The notes under the pieces: generated by a model
The model's database searches: none
What the model was told of the DNA's origin: nothing
Seen by the model: only the letters and a program-made list of their open reading frames with translations
Assembly (NCBI RefSeq): GCF_000518485.1
Contig: NZ_JADR01000001.1
Span: 62,001-126,000, forward strand
Length of the DNA stretch: 64,000 bases
Source of the DNA: Olleya marilimosa CAM030
Lineage (GTDB): Bacteria; Bacteroidota; Bacteroidia; Flavobacteriales; Flavobacteriaceae
Direction: 5' to 3'
Shown here: positions 8,143-17,153 of the stretch, piece by piece
Layout of the letters: each line of letters starts with the position of its first letter
How positions within the stretch are numbered: the first letter of the stretch is position 1
Translations under genes and position numbers: made by a program

Positions 8143-8334
8143 TTATACTACTTTTACATTTACTGCGTTCATACCTTTTCTTCCTTCTTGTAAGTCGAAT
8201 TCTACAACATCACCTTCACGAACTTCGTCGATAAGTCCAGAGATGTGTACGAAATGGTCTTTGTCTGATCCTTCTTCAGTAATAAAACCGAATCCTTTAG
8301 AATCATTGAAAAATTTTACTGTGCCTTGAGCCAT
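8143..8334 (-). CDS. Cold shock domain protein (second copy)
   Basis: This is a paralogue of the gene at 7783, also 63 residues, with RNP-1 KGFGFI and RNP-2 HFVHIS. Each copy has its own terminator and probable promoter, so they are separate transcription units rather than an operon, allowing different regulation. Single-stranded nucleic acid binding is expected. Confidence 0.95.
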   Translation of the reverse strand: MAQGTVKFFNDSKGFGFITEEGSDKDHFVHISGLIDEVREGDVVEFDLQEGRKGMNAVNVKVV

Positions 8335-8363
8335 TGTAATAAAAAAATTTGTTAATAATGTCT

Positions 8364-8371
8364 CAAAGATA
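8364..8371 (-). promoter_or_regulatory. Probable -7 element of the second cold shock gene
   Basis: Read on the minus strand this is TATCTTTG, a match to TAnnTTTG, 30 bases before the ATG. The first copy has CATCTTTG at 8011-8018 in the equivalent place. Confidence 0.5.
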
Positions 8372-8443
8372 TAATATTTAATAATATCTAAAAGTTTATT
8401 TTAATTTATTTTGAAAAATTTATTTTGGCAGTATAAAATTTAA

Positions 8444-8740
8444 TTATCTCAATATCAGTTTTTTAATTATTTCTTTACCAAGTTCCTCGTTTAATAAGGT
8501 GATAATTTTTTGGTTACCATAACTAAGCTCTTCTCTTAATGCGCTTGAGCTAAGTTGTACATATAGTATGTCTTTTTTAAGCTCGATTGCTGTAGTGTAA
8601 TTGTTAATTCCGTTACCCATTAATTTTGCCCAAGCGTCCTTAACATTAACTTTATCCAATCCTTTTTCTAGATTGTTTTCTGTAACAAAGTTTTTTAATG
8701 CGTCAGATATGTTTAGTAAGTCGTTATTTCGTTTTGCCAT
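8444..8740 (-). CDS. DUF721 protein (DciA-like)
   Basis: This small 98-residue protein fits DUF721. The DciA branch of that family is the ancestral loader or operator of the replicative helicase DnaB. The pattern DAWAKLMGNGINNYTTAI and the following SSALREELSYGNQKII matches the family. It shares its first base with the last base of the lipoprotein gene upstream, downstream of recF, a neighbourhood often seen for DUF721. The DciA role is inferred from the family only. Confidence 0.8.
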   Translation of the reverse strand: MAKRNNDLLNISDALKNFVTENNLEKGLDKVNVKDAWAKLMGNGINNYTTAIELKKDILYVQLSSSALREELSYGNQKIITLLNEELGKEIIKKLILR

Positions 8741-9153
8741 TAGTCTATTGTTATAGGTGTGTAGCGTTTATATAAATATAAATCTTTATTTTGATTCATT
8801 ATTTGTAATTTGTCTTTGCTTGCATGTAAAACGGTTTCTTTCCAAGTAGCAAAAGGTGTTTTGTAATAAAGATTTAAACTGTCATTTTCTATTTTAAAAA
8901 CAAAATGTTCTACATCTTTAGAGGTTTGGTAAGTCCCATTAAAGTTTGGTTTTAGTTTTTTTCTAAATCCGACAGTGTCTTTGTCTATATTGATATAATC
9001 TATAGTTTCATTTACATTATACACTTTTTTAGTACCATTACTTAAGGTTACTTCATTTATTTCCCAATATCCAGAAAGATGTTGTTTTAAATCTTCAGGA
9101 TTTTTTGAGCATCCAAAAAATACTATTAATAATAAGTAATACGCCTTTTTCAT
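8740..9153 (-). CDS. Small lipoprotein of lipocalin-like type
   Basis: I chose the ATG at 9153 because it gives MKKAYYLLLIVFFGCSK, a lipoprotein signal with the acceptor Cys15. A longer frame would run inside recF. The mature part (about 120 residues) is beta-rich, with GYWEINEVTLSNG and a LYLYKRY end, as in lipocalin-like cell-surface lipoproteins of Bacteroidota. The start lies one base beyond the recF stop and the stop touches the DUF721 start, so the three genes are one operon. The cargo is unknown. Confidence 0.7.
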   Translation of the reverse strand: MKKAYYLLLIVFFGCSKNPEDLKQHLSGYWEINEVTLSNGTKKVYNVNETIDYINIDKDTVGFRKKLKPNFNGTYQTSKDVEHFVFKIENDSLNLYYKTPFATWKETVLHASKDKLQIMNQNKDLYLYKRYTPITID

Positions 9154-9154
9154 G

Positions 9155-10234
9155 TTATAGTTTAAATATTTCATACGATTGATGTACTTGTTTAACTGCA
9201 TTTTCTGTGCGTTCGGCATGAGTATCACTAATAAAAATTTGTCCAAAATTTTCATCATTAACTAATTTAATAATTTGTGCAACACGTGTTTCGTCTAATT
9301 TATCAAAGATATCGTCTAGTAATAAAATTGGATTATCACCACTAATGGCTTTTATACTGTCAAACTGAGCTAGTTTAAGCGCAATTAAAAATGATTTTTG
9401 TTGACCTTGACTTCCAAATTTTTTAATTGGATAATCACCAATATTAAATTCTAAATCATCCTTATGTACTCCAACACTAGTATATTGTAACGCCTTGTCC
9501 TTATTAATTGTTTTTTTTAAAAGTTGCTCCAAACTATCCTCAAACAAGTCACTTTTATAATTTAAACTAACTTCTTCATTATTATTGCTAATGGCTTTAT
9601 ATCTAGCTTTAAATAAAGGAATAAACGATTCTAAAAATTGTTTTCTCTTTTCAAAAATGTGTGTACCATATTGTTGTAGTTGTTGGTTGTAAACATCTAC
9701 AGTGTCATTGTTATAAGTGTGATTAGCAGCAAAATATTTAAGCAATGAGTTGCGTTGAGACAGTATCTTGTTGTAATTAATTAAATTATTTAAGTAGCTT
9801 TTATTGCTTTGACTAATTACACTATCAATAAATTTTCGTCTGGTATCACTTCCTTCAATAATTAAATCTCTATCTGCTGGACTTATTATTACTAAAGGTA
9901 AAAAACCAATGTGATCACTAAACTTGTCGTAAGCTTTACTGTTTCTTTTAATAATTTTTTTTTGTCCTTTTTTTAGACTTACTACAATGTTTTCTGTTTT
10001 TTCATCTTTGTCATATTCACCATTAATTACAAAAAACTCTTCGTCATATTTAATATTCTGTGATGCTACAGGATTAAAGTAGCTTTTACCAAAGGATAAA
10101 TGGTAGATTGCATCCAATACATTGGTTTTTCCAACACCATTATTACCAACAAGACAGTTAATAGTGTGGTTAAACTCGAATGATTTTGAGTCGAAATTTT
10201 TATAGTTTAAAAGCGCTAAAGATTTTAAAATCAT
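9155..10234 (-). CDS. recF: DNA replication and repair protein RecF
   Basis: RecF is an SMC-like ATPase that helps load RecA at single-strand gaps. The 359-residue protein has Walker A GNNGVGKT at 30-37, a signature region around [18 protein letters not shown], and Walker [13 protein letters not shown] near 305. The length is normal. It heads the recF-lipoprotein-DUF721 operon. Confidence 0.96.
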   Translation of the reverse strand: MILKSLALLNYKNFDSKSFEFNHTINCLVGNNGVGKTNVLDAIYHLSFGKSYFNPVASQNIKYDEEFFVINGEYDKDEKTENIVVSLKKGQKKIIKRNSKAYDKFSDHIGFLPLVIISPADRDLIIEGSDTRRKFIDSVISQSNKSYLNNLINYNKILSQRNSLLKYFAANHTYNNDTVDVYNQQLQQYGTHIFEKRKQFLESFIPLFKARYKAISNNNEEVSLNYKSDLFEDSLEQLLKKTINKDKALQYTSVGVHKDDLEFNIGDYPIKKFGSQGQQKSFLIALKLAQFDSIKAISGDNPILLLDDIFDKLDETRVAQIIKLVNDENFGQIFISDTHAERTENAVKQVHQSYEIFKL

Positions 10235-10339
10235 GTAGTTATTGCTAAAAGATAGGGTTTTAATTAAGGTAGTCTAATAAGGATGTGCAAATTATTGAAA
10301 ATTATCAAATAATAACCTTTTATTTCTGAAGAAAAATTA

Positions 10340-10347
10340 TATTTTTG
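10340..10347 (+). promoter_or_regulatory. Probable -7 element upstream of the TPR gene
   Basis: TATTTTTG fits TAnnTTTG. It ends at the first base of an upstream in-frame GTG (10347), so that GTG cannot be within the transcript. This decides in favour of the ATG at 10368. Confidence 0.6.
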
Positions 10348-10367
10348 TGCGCATTAATAAAACTAAT

Positions 10368-11138
10368 ATGGCGACTTACAAGAAAAGAGGATACAAACCA
10401 AATACTAAAGTAGAAAAGGAAATAGAAGTTGAAGAAAGCTCAACAACTGCTGAAGTTTTTAATACATTAGACGAATCTGCAAACAAAGCAGAAGAGTTTG
10501 TAGAAAAAAATCAGAAAAACATTTTTATAATTATTGGTGTTGTAGCTGCATTAGCTTTAGGTTATTTAGTATACCAACAATTTATTGTTAAGCCTAAGCA
10601 AGGTGAAGCAATGAATGAAATGTACCAAGCACAAAAATTCTTTAATGAAGCAGTTACATCTAGTGTAGCACAAGATTCATTGTATAATTTAGCTTTAAAA
10701 GGAGGAGAAGGTAAATTAGGTATGATTGACATTGCAGACCAATATAGTGGTACTGCAGCAGGAAACTTAGCTAACTATTATGCAGGAATGGCTTATTTAA
10801 ATATTAAAAACTATGAACAAGCAATTGTTTATTTAGATAAGTTTGAAAGTGAAGACGAAGCTCTAGCACCTATGGCAAAAGGCGCAATTGGAGATGCTTT
10901 TGTACAATTAACAGACAAAGAAAACGCATTAGATTATTACACACAAGCTGCTAACTTACGTCAAAACCAATTTACAGCTCCAACATACCTATACAAAGCA
11001 GGAATTACTGCTTTAGACTTAGGTAAAGCATCTAAAGCATTAGACTTTTTTAATAAAATTAAAGACAACTATCCAAACTCACCAGAAGCTACTCAAGCAG
11101 AAGTGTTTATTGGAAAAGCGCAAGCAATGTCTAACTAA
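10368..11138 (+). CDS. Membrane-anchored tetratricopeptide repeat protein
   Basis: The 256-residue protein has a basic and then acidic cytosolic N-terminus, one membrane segment (about 53-73, FIIIGVVAALALGYLVYQQF) and a periplasmic region of TPR repeats (for example MAYLNIKNYEQAIVYLDKFE and AGITALDLGKASKALDFFNK). The layout resembles YfgM-type proteins, which act with periplasmic chaperones, but the exact partner here is unknown. It lies 8 bases before ribH. Confidence 0.85.
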   Translation: MATYKKRGYKPNTKVEKEIEVEESSTTAEVFNTLDESANKAEEFVEKNQKNIFIIIGVVAALALGYLVYQQFIVKPKQGEAMNEMYQAQKFFNEAVTSSVAQDSLYNLALKGGEGKLGMIDIADQYSGTAAGNLANYYAGMAYLNIKNYEQAIVYLDKFESEDEALAPMAKGAIGDAFVQLTDKENALDYYTQAANLRQNQFTAPTYLYKAGITALDLGKASKALDFFNKIKDNYPNSPEATQAEVFIGKAQAMSN

Positions 11139-11146
11139 ATAAGCTT

Positions 11147-11626
11147 ATGGCAACAACAAATTTATCTGCATACGATAAAGCATCAATCCCAAACGGAAAG
11201 CAATTTCGGTTTGGGATTGTTGTTTCAGAATGGAATGACAATATCACTCAAGGGTTGTTAGAAGGTGCTAAAAGCACACTTTTAGAACATAATGTGCAAC
11301 CAGATAATATTTTGGTTTGGGATGTACCAGGAAGTTACGAGTTAATTTACGGTTCAAAAAAAATGATAGCACAAAACGTTGATACTGTAATTGCAATAGG
11401 AAGTGTAATCCAAGGTGAAACTAAACATTTTGACTTTGTTTGTGATGCGGTAGCCCAAGGTATTAAAGACCTTAATGTTACAACAGATACACCTGTAATT
11501 TTTTGTGTATTGACGGATAATACAATGCAACAAGCTATTGATCGTTCTGGCGGTAAACATGGTAATAAAGGTGTTGAGGCAGCAGTTGCAGCTTTAAAAA
11601 TGGCGACTCTACGTAAAAACGCCTAA
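11147..11626 (+). CDS. ribH: 6,7-dimethyl-8-ribityllumazine synthase
   Basis: The enzyme makes the lumazine precursor of riboflavin from a pyrimidinedione and dihydroxybutanone phosphate, and forms large icosahedral or pentameric shells. The 159-residue protein has SEWN at 27-30, PGSYE at 61-65, and the catalytic His94 in GETKHFD. Other riboflavin genes are not in the window. It follows the TPR gene closely and is probably co-transcribed. Confidence 0.95.
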   Translation: MATTNLSAYDKASIPNGKQFRFGIVVSEWNDNITQGLLEGAKSTLLEHNVQPDNILVWDVPGSYELIYGSKKMIAQNVDTVIAIGSVIQGETKHFDFVCDAVAQGIKDLNVTTDTPVIFCVLTDNTMQQAIDRSGGKHGNKGVEAAVAALKMATLRKNA

Positions 11627-11716
11627 ATTCTGTTAACATTTTTTAGCATTCTTAAACAGTCTTTCTGTAGTATTTTCAGTATTTTTGGATATTAATCACA
11701 TTAAAACTGTAAAGGC

Positions 11717-11935
11717 TTGTTTAGTCAAAAGAAAAATAAAAAATTTAACTACCAATCCCGTTTTTCTAAAGAAGAAAACTCAGCTGTAAAGCTAAAAGAG
11801 AGTTTAAATACTAGCTGGAATGGTTCAAGAAAATCTAAGACTAATTCTAAAAAAAGTAATACATTATTTTTTCTAGTTGGAGTATTACTTTTTTTGGCTG
11901 CTTTAATGTATTATTTAGAAACTAAAATAAAGTAA
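11717..11935 (+). CDS. Small single-pass membrane protein, unusual start
   Basis: About 72 residues, with a basic N-terminus (KKNKKFNYQSRF) and a C-terminal membrane helix (about 48-66). It is a short paralogue of the next gene, whose N-terminus is MGFLSKRKNKKFDYTPRF. Aligning the two puts AAA (11711-11713) where the paralogue has ATG, so only a TTG at 11717 is left as a start. Either TTG is used or the gene has lost its start. Such proteins are sometimes labelled riboflavin synthase subunit beta; nothing in the sequence supports that. Confidence 0.55.
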   Translation: MFSQKKNKKFNYQSRFSKEENSAVKLKESLNTSWNGSRKSKTNSKKSNTLFFLVGVLLFLAALMYYLETKIK

Positions 11936-11945
11936 ATCTTTTACT

Positions 11946-12227
11946 ATGGGATTTCTCTCCAAACGAAAAAATAAAAAATTTGATTACACACCTCGTTTTT
12001 ATAAAGGAGAAGGTAATCCATTTGAAATAAAACACAAGTTTGACGAGCACAGAACTACAGTTGGTGATAATCCTAACTTAAAACAGAAATTTAATAATGC
12101 TATTGAAGATTTAAAAAACAATACAGATAAAACAGCCAACCGTAGAATTGTGTTGATTGTTGCTGTTTTAGTGTTTTTATTTTTATTAATTATAGGTTTC
12201 GATTTATCTATTTTCTTCCCTAATTAG
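11946..12227 (+). CDS. Small single-pass membrane protein
   Basis: A 93-residue protein with a basic N-terminus (MGFLSKRKNKKFDYTPRF), a charged middle (FEIKHKFDEHRTTVGDNP) and a C-terminal membrane helix (RIVLIVAVLVFLFLLIIGF, about 68-86). This family is common between ribH and mutL in Flavobacteriaceae. Function is unknown. It is likely in one unit with mutL, whose ATG follows 4 bases after the stop. Confidence 0.75.
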   Translation: MGFLSKRKNKKFDYTPRFYKGEGNPFEIKHKFDEHRTTVGDNPNLKQKFNNAIEDLKNNTDKTANRRIVLIVAVLVFLFLLIIGFDLSIFFPN

Positions 12228-12231
12228 ACTT

Positions 12232-14082
12232 ATGGCAGATATTATTCAACTATTACCAGACCATGTTGCCAATCAGATTGCAGCAGGAGAGGTTGTACAA
12301 CGTCCAGCGTCTGTTGTAAAAGAGCTGTTGGAAAATGCAATTGATGCAGATGCTACAGTTATTAAGTTAATAATTAAAGATGCTGGTAAAACCTTAATCC
12401 AAGTTATAGACAATGGTAAAGGGATGAGTACTACTGATGCTAGATTAAGTTTTGAGCGTCATGCCACATCAAAAATTAAATCTGCAGAAGATTTATTTCA
12501 ACTACATACCAAAGGATTTAGAGGAGAAGCTTTAGCAAGTATTGCTGCAATTGCACATGTCGAGCTTAAAACTAAGCAAGAGAATGAGGATTTAGGGTCT
12601 TCAATTATTATTGAAGGTAGTGAGGTTAAGTCGCAAGAAGTTGTTGTGACACCAAAAGGAACATCACTATCCGTTAAACATTTATTTTTTAATATTCCAG
12701 CAAGACGTAATTTTTTAAAGTCAAATACTGTAGAATTACGACACATTATTGACGAGTTTCATCGTGTCGCTTTAGCACATCCATCTATTAGCTTTTCTAT
12801 GTTTAGTAATGGAAGTGAGACTTTTAATCTTCCTGAAAGCAATTACAGACAGCGTATTGTAAATATATTTGGGACTAAAACTAATGAAAAGTTAGTACCT
12901 GTTGAGGAAGCTACCGAAGTGTTGACCATTTCAGGTTTTGTTGGTAAACCAGAGTTTGCCAAAAAATCTAGAAACGAACAGTTTTTCTTTGTCAATAACC
13001 GATTTATTAAAAGTGCCTATTTAAATCATGCTATTAATTCAGCTTTTGAAGGCTTACTTAAAGATGGTGCGCAACCTAGTTATTATTTAAATTTGACGGT
13101 AAATCCGCAAACTATTGATATTAATATTCATCCTACTAAAACCGAAATTAAGTTTGATGATGAGCATACATTATACGCTATCTTAAGGTCTGCTGTTAAG
13201 CATAGTTTAGGACAGTTTAATATTGCTCCAGTACTTGATTTTGACAGAGATGCTAATTTGGATACACCATATAGCTATCAACAAAAAGGGATGCCAAGCG
13301 TGGAAGTGGATCGCTCATTTAATCCATTTAAAGAGGATACACCTAAAGTTAAAAATGTAACTAATTATAAAAAAGAACCAGTAACTACTGCAAGTTGGGA
13401 AAGTCTGTATGTTGGGTTAGAGTCTAAAGGCACTAAAACCAATACAGAATTTAGCGAAGTGCATTTTGAAAGCGAACCAAATACCGAAAGCTTTTTTAAA
13501 AATGAAAATGAAGTAGAAACTAAGCAATCTACCTACCAATTAAATAATAAGTTCATAATAAGTACAATTAAATCAGGAATGTTAGTCATTGATCAACATC
13601 GTGCACATCAACGTGTACTGTATGAAGATTATTTAAGACACATTACAATTAAAGAAGGGGTTAGCCAACAATTATTGTTTCCGTTGGAGTTACACTTCTC
13701 AATGCAAGAAATAGCACTGATTAATCAATTAAAGGATGATTTAGAGTCTACAGGGTTTGTTTTTCAGTCTATTAAAAATGAAACAGTAGAAATAACAGGT
13801 GTACCAGTTAATGTTCCTGAAAGCGAAGTATCTATTATTTTAGAGCAATTAATAAGTGATGTTGAAAACGAAGTACCAGATAGTAACTTTTCTGCAACAG
13901 ACTTATTAGCAAAATCTATGGCTAAAAGTTTAGCTATAAAAACAGGACAATCATTAACCAACACAGAGCAAGAACATTTAGTAAACCGTTTGTTTGCTTG
14001 TAAGGAACCTAATGTGTCACCTACTAACCGAACCACATTTATTACAATGTCTGTGGATGAGTTAGAGAAAAAATTTATGTAA
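12232..14082 (+). CDS. mutL: DNA mismatch repair protein MutL, endonuclease motifs degenerate
   Basis: MutL couples MutS mismatch recognition to strand nicking and removal. The 616-residue protein has the GHKL ATPase motifs (ENAIDADA at about 36, DNGKGM, FRGEALASIAAIA) and a C-terminal dimerisation domain. In nicking MutLs the C-terminal motif is DQHA-x2-E-x4-E; here residues 454-465 read DQHRAHQRVLYE, with Arg for Ala and Gln460 for the first Glu. The late CPHGRP motif is replaced by SPTNRT (596-601). Nicking activity is therefore doubtful. It is followed at once by two rhomboid genes. Confidence 0.94.
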   Translation: MADIIQLLPDHVANQIAAGEVVQRPASVVKELLENAIDADATVIKLIIKDAGKTLIQVIDNGKGMSTTDARLSFERHATSKIKSAEDLFQLHTKGFRGEALASIAAIAHVELKTKQENEDLGSSIIIEGSEVKSQEVVVTPKGTSLSVKHLFFNIPARRNFLKSNTVELRHIIDEFHRVALAHPSISFSMFSNGSETFNLPESNYRQRIVNIFGTKTNEKLVPVEEATEVLTISGFVGKPEFAKKSRNEQFFFVNNRFIKSAYLNHAINSAFEGLLKDGAQPSYYLNLTVNPQTIDINIHPTKTEIKFDDEHTLYAILRSAVKHSLGQFNIAPVLDFDRDANLDTPYSYQQKGMPSVEVDRSFNPFKEDTPKVKNVTNYKKEPVTTASWESLYVGLESKGTKTNTEFSEVHFESEPNTESFFKNENEVETKQSTYQLNNKFIISTIKSGMLVIDQHRAHQRVLYEDYLRHITIKEGVSQQLLFPLELHFSMQEIALINQLKDDLESTGFVFQSIKNETVEITGVPVNVPESEVSIILEQLISDVENEVPDSNFSATDLLAKSMAKSLAIKTGQSLTNTEQEHLVNRLFACKEPNVSPTNRTTFITMSVDELEKKFM

Positions 14083-14085
14083 AGT

Positions 14086-14913
14086 ATGATGAGAATAACA
14101 GATACTGTAAAACATTTAATTATCATAAACGTACTTATGTTTATTGGTACTATGACTGTTGGAGATGGTCGTTTGTTTTACGATTTATTTGCAATGCATT
14201 TTCCTGCTAGCGATACTTTTAGACCTTGGCAAGTTGTAACACACATGTTTATGCATGGTGGATTTACGCATTTATTATTTAATATGTTTGCGTTATGGAT
14301 GTTTGGTGGACCTGTTGAGGCGCGTTTAGGACGAAATAAATTTTTATTCATTTACTTCTCTGCTGGATTAGGAGCTGTATTGTTCCAGTTAGCAGGTTAT
14401 TATTGGGATTATCTTCCTGCTTTAAAAAGTTTGATGGAATCTGGTTTAAGTAAAACAGCAATTAATGACATTATTAATTTTAATATCTTAGATGGTAATC
14501 AATATACTGGACAGCTTTTAAAGGAGCAATTATTCGCTTATTTAGCTGAAAATAACATTAATGCTAGCTTAATTAATCAAGCATCATATCAAGCATTATT
14601 TGAAACCAATGTCTTAATCCACAATAGTACAATGGTTGGTGCATCAGGATGTATTATGGGTATTCTTGCAGCGTTTGGTATGATGAATCCAAATGCAGAG
14701 CTAATGATGATCTTTTTACCAATCCCTATAAAAGCTAAATATTTTATTCCAGGAATAATACTTTTAGATGTTATTTCAGCGTTTACAGGACAGTCCTTTT
14801 TTAGCCCAAGTAATACAGCTTATTTGGCTCACGTTGGTGGAGCAATTATAGGTTTTATAATTATGTGGTATTGGCGTAAAACACAATTTAATAAAAACCG
14901 TTGGGATAGATAA
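14086..14913 (+). CDS. Rhomboid family intramembrane serine protease (first)
   Basis: A 275-residue polytopic membrane protein. The catalytic dyad is visible: Ser187 in GASGCIMG and His249 in AHVGGAIIG. The first-loop motif MFMHGGFTHLLFNMFALWMFG and the WR-type loop (GGPVEARLGRNKF) are also present. An insertion of about 70 residues lies between the third and fourth membrane segments. Substrate unknown. The start is 3 bases after the mutL stop and the stop is one base before the second rhomboid. Confidence 0.92.
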   Translation: MMRITDTVKHLIIINVLMFIGTMTVGDGRLFYDLFAMHFPASDTFRPWQVVTHMFMHGGFTHLLFNMFALWMFGGPVEARLGRNKFLFIYFSAGLGAVLFQLAGYYWDYLPALKSLMESGLSKTAINDIINFNILDGNQYTGQLLKEQLFAYLAENNINASLINQASYQALFETNVLIHNSTMVGASGCIMGILAAFGMMNPNAELMMIFLPIPIKAKYFIPGIILLDVISAFTGQSFFSPSNTAYLAHVGGAIIGFIIMWYWRKTQFNKNRWDR

Positions 14914-14914
14914 A

Positions 14915-15772
14915 ATGAACCAAATAGAACAACTTAAATATAAATACGCTAGGCTTAATGTCTTAGAAAAAATTATAGCAGTAAATGTTATTGTTTTTCT
15001 GTTTGCAGTTCTATTTAGAAAAGTGATACCTACTGTTTTTTCTTATATTTATTTGCCAAGTAATATTTGGGCCTTTTTAATTAAACCATGGACTATTGTG
15101 AGTTATGGTTTTTTGCACTTTGATTTTTTACACCTTTTATTTAATATGTTATGGCTTTACTTTTTAGGTCGTATGATGTTAAACCTATTTAGTCCTAAAA
15201 TGTCTTTAAATATCTATTTTATGGGTATTATAACAGGTGGATTAGTGTTTTTATTAGGCTACAATGTTTTTCCTAATATATTTTCTGCTAATGCTTATGT
15301 TTTAGGCGCATCAGCAGGTGTTAGAGCCTTACTAATATTTATTTGTGCTTATATGCCTAATAAAGACATAAGGTTTTTTACATTTAATCTAAAGCTTTGG
15401 TGGATAGGAGCGGTTTTAGTTGGTTTAGATATCTTAGGTATAGTAAATGGTAATAACCAAGGAGGAAGTTTAGCACACATTGGAGGAGCTATTTTAGGTT
15501 ATGTGTATGCTAAACAATTAGTCAAAGGTCAAGATATTGGGACTGGATTTGGACGTTTTATGGATTGGTTTAGTGCTTTGTTTAAAGCTAAACAAAAAGT
15601 GAAAATGAAAACGGTTCATAAAAAAAGTAAAGTAGCAGGTTATAAAAAAGAAGAATTTAATCAATTTAATAACCAGAAAAAGATTGATACTATTTTAGAT
15701 AAAATAAGTAAAAGTGGTTATGATAGTTTGTCTAAAGAAGAAAAAGAATATTTATTTAAAACAGGAAAATAG
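14915..15772 (+). CDS. Rhomboid family intramembrane serine protease (second)
   Basis: A 285-residue relative of the previous gene without its large insertion. Ser133 (GASAGV) and His188 (AHIGGAILGY) form the catalytic dyad, and HFDFLHLLFNMLWLYFLG is the early conserved segment. After the sixth membrane segment comes a basic cytosolic tail of about 90 residues with a helical end (LDKISKSGYDSLSKEEKEYL). Tandem rhomboids after mutL may work on different substrates; this is inference. Confidence 0.92.
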   Translation: MNQIEQLKYKYARLNVLEKIIAVNVIVFLFAVLFRKVIPTVFSYIYLPSNIWAFLIKPWTIVSYGFLHFDFLHLLFNMLWLYFLGRMMLNLFSPKMSLNIYFMGIITGGLVFLLGYNVFPNIFSANAYVLGASAGVRALLIFICAYMPNKDIRFFTFNLKLWWIGAVLVGLDILGIVNGNNQGGSLAHIGGAILGYVYAKQLVKGQDIGTGFGRFMDWFSALFKAKQKVKMKTVHKKSKVAGYKKEEFNQFNNQKKIDTILDKISKSGYDSLSKEEKEYLFKTGK

Positions 15773-15788
15773 TCACTAATTAGTGCTT

Positions 15789-16805
15789 ATGAAAAACTTA
15801 AGATTTTTCGAAAAAGTTGTTTTTATCATCAATTCCATTGTGGCTTTTTTGTTATTACTTTCCTATGTTTTGCCCAATATACCACCAAATACTTTTGCAA
15901 CACTTTCTGTGTTAAGTTTAGGTGTACCATTATTAATATTACTTAACGTTTTATTTTTTGTGTATTGGTTGTTTAAAATTAAAAAGCAACTACTATTATC
16001 TTTAGTGGTTATTTCTATTGGTTATTTTTTATTTGGATCATTGTATAAGTTTTCTAATTGGGAAGAAGTTGGAGAGGAAAGTCTTTCCATAATGAATTAC
16101 AATGTGCGTTTATTTAATCTCTATGATTGGATTCCAGAAAAGGATATAGATTTAAAGATAGTCCAATTTATTAAGGAGCAAAGTCCTCAAATTTTATGTA
16201 TTCAAGAGTATCATCCTCAGGATAATATTGATTTTTCGTTTTATAAATACAATTATCAAAAATTAGAAGGTAAAAAGACTAAATTAGGTCAAGCTATTTT
16301 TTCTCAGTTTCCTATTATAAATTCAGGTTCTGTTAACTTCCCAAACACAGCTAATAATGCCATTTTTGCAGATATAGTTAAAGGAAAAGATACTATAAGA
16401 GTTTATAATTTACATCTTCAATCGCTAAGGATTGACCCTAGAGTGCAGAGTTTAACAACAGAAAATTCAGAAAAATTATTAAACGGAATAGGTAAAACGT
16501 TTAAGCTTCAACAAGCACAAACCGAATTATTTTTAGAACATAAAAACAATAGTCCTTATAAAGTGATTATATCCGGAGATTTCAATAATTCTGCTTTTTC
16601 ATATGTATATAATGCTATAAAAGATGACATGAAAGATACGTTTAAGCAACAAGGTAATGGTTTTGGACGTACTTATAATTTTAAGTTTTTTCCGTTAAGG
16701 ATAGATTTTATATTGGTAGATAAATCGTGGACTGTCAATAGTTTTAAAACCTTTGATGTGCAATATTCTGACCATTATCCAATAATGACTAAAGTTAGTT
16801 TTTAA
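15789..16805 (+). CDS. Membrane-anchored endonuclease/exonuclease/phosphatase family protein
   Basis: I prefer the ATG at 15789 to an in-frame GTG two codons earlier. Three N-terminal membrane segments (about 10-95) are followed by an EEP-fold domain with MNYNVRLFNLYDW, IQEYHP, NLHLQS, SGDFNNS and a final SDHYPI containing the catalytic Asp-His. Members hydrolyse phosphodiesters in nucleic acids, lipids or sugars, and the substrate here cannot be told. It is the last gene of the mutL-rhomboid run. Confidence 0.85.
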   Translation: MKNLRFFEKVVFIINSIVAFLLLLSYVLPNIPPNTFATLSVLSLGVPLLILLNVLFFVYWLFKIKKQLLLSLVVISIGYFLFGSLYKFSNWEEVGEESLSIMNYNVRLFNLYDWIPEKDIDLKIVQFIKEQSPQILCIQEYHPQDNIDFSFYKYNYQKLEGKKTKLGQAIFSQFPIINSGSVNFPNTANNAIFADIVKGKDTIRVYNLHLQSLRIDPRVQSLTTENSEKLLNGIGKTFKLQQAQTELFLEHKNNSPYKVIISGDFNNSAFSYVYNAIKDDMKDTFKQQGNGFGRTYNFKFFPLRIDFILVDKSWTVNSFKTFDVQYSDHYPIMTKVSF

Positions 16806-16838
16806 CTGTTTTCAATAAAGTTGAACTGTAATCAAGCG

Positions 16839-17153
16839 TTACCAAGTCATCATCATGCAGTCTGTAAAATCTGCAATAATATGTATTACTAAGCCTAATC
16901 CAATAAGTCTTGTTTTTTTAGGTAATAGTAAAGCGATATAAAGGACTATAGCGTAATAGGAGTGTAGTGGATGGAAATTAATACTACACCTATTAGGCGC
17001 AAATATAGGTGTTGCTAGTAGGTGGTCTAAGTCAATTAACATGCCTAGTAACATAATCCCTAAAGCGTACTTCCAATGCTTTTTAAAAAACAATAATGCA
17101 ACGATTACAGGAACTATAAAATGAATACCATAATGTATAATATCTTTATACAT
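16839..17153 (-). CDS. DUF6122-like small membrane protein
   Basis: This is a 104-residue protein with four hydrophobic segments and conserved His and Asp residues: IHYGIHF, LIDLDHLLATP, HPLHSY and HIIADFTDC. The pattern suggests a metal-binding membrane protein similar to YdjM-type families, and I believe it matches DUF6122. No function is established. It follows the WbqC gene with no gap, sharing its transcript. Confidence 0.65.
   Translation of the reverse strand: MYKDIIHYGIHFIVPVIVALLFFKKHWKYALGIMLLGMLIDLDHLLATPIFAPNRCSINFHPLHSYYAIVLYIALLLPKKTRLIGLGLVIHIIADFTDCMMMTW

Noticed and set aside
8740-9258. 172-residue frame at the recF end
   Set aside because: The first 35 codons lie inside recF in another frame. 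The ATG at 9153 gives a proper lipoprotein signal and fits the operon spacing, so the gene was shortened.
10347-10367. GTG start seven codons upstream of the TPR protein ATG
   Set aside because: The GTG overlaps the TATTTTTG -7 promoter element, so it would lie at or before the transcription start.
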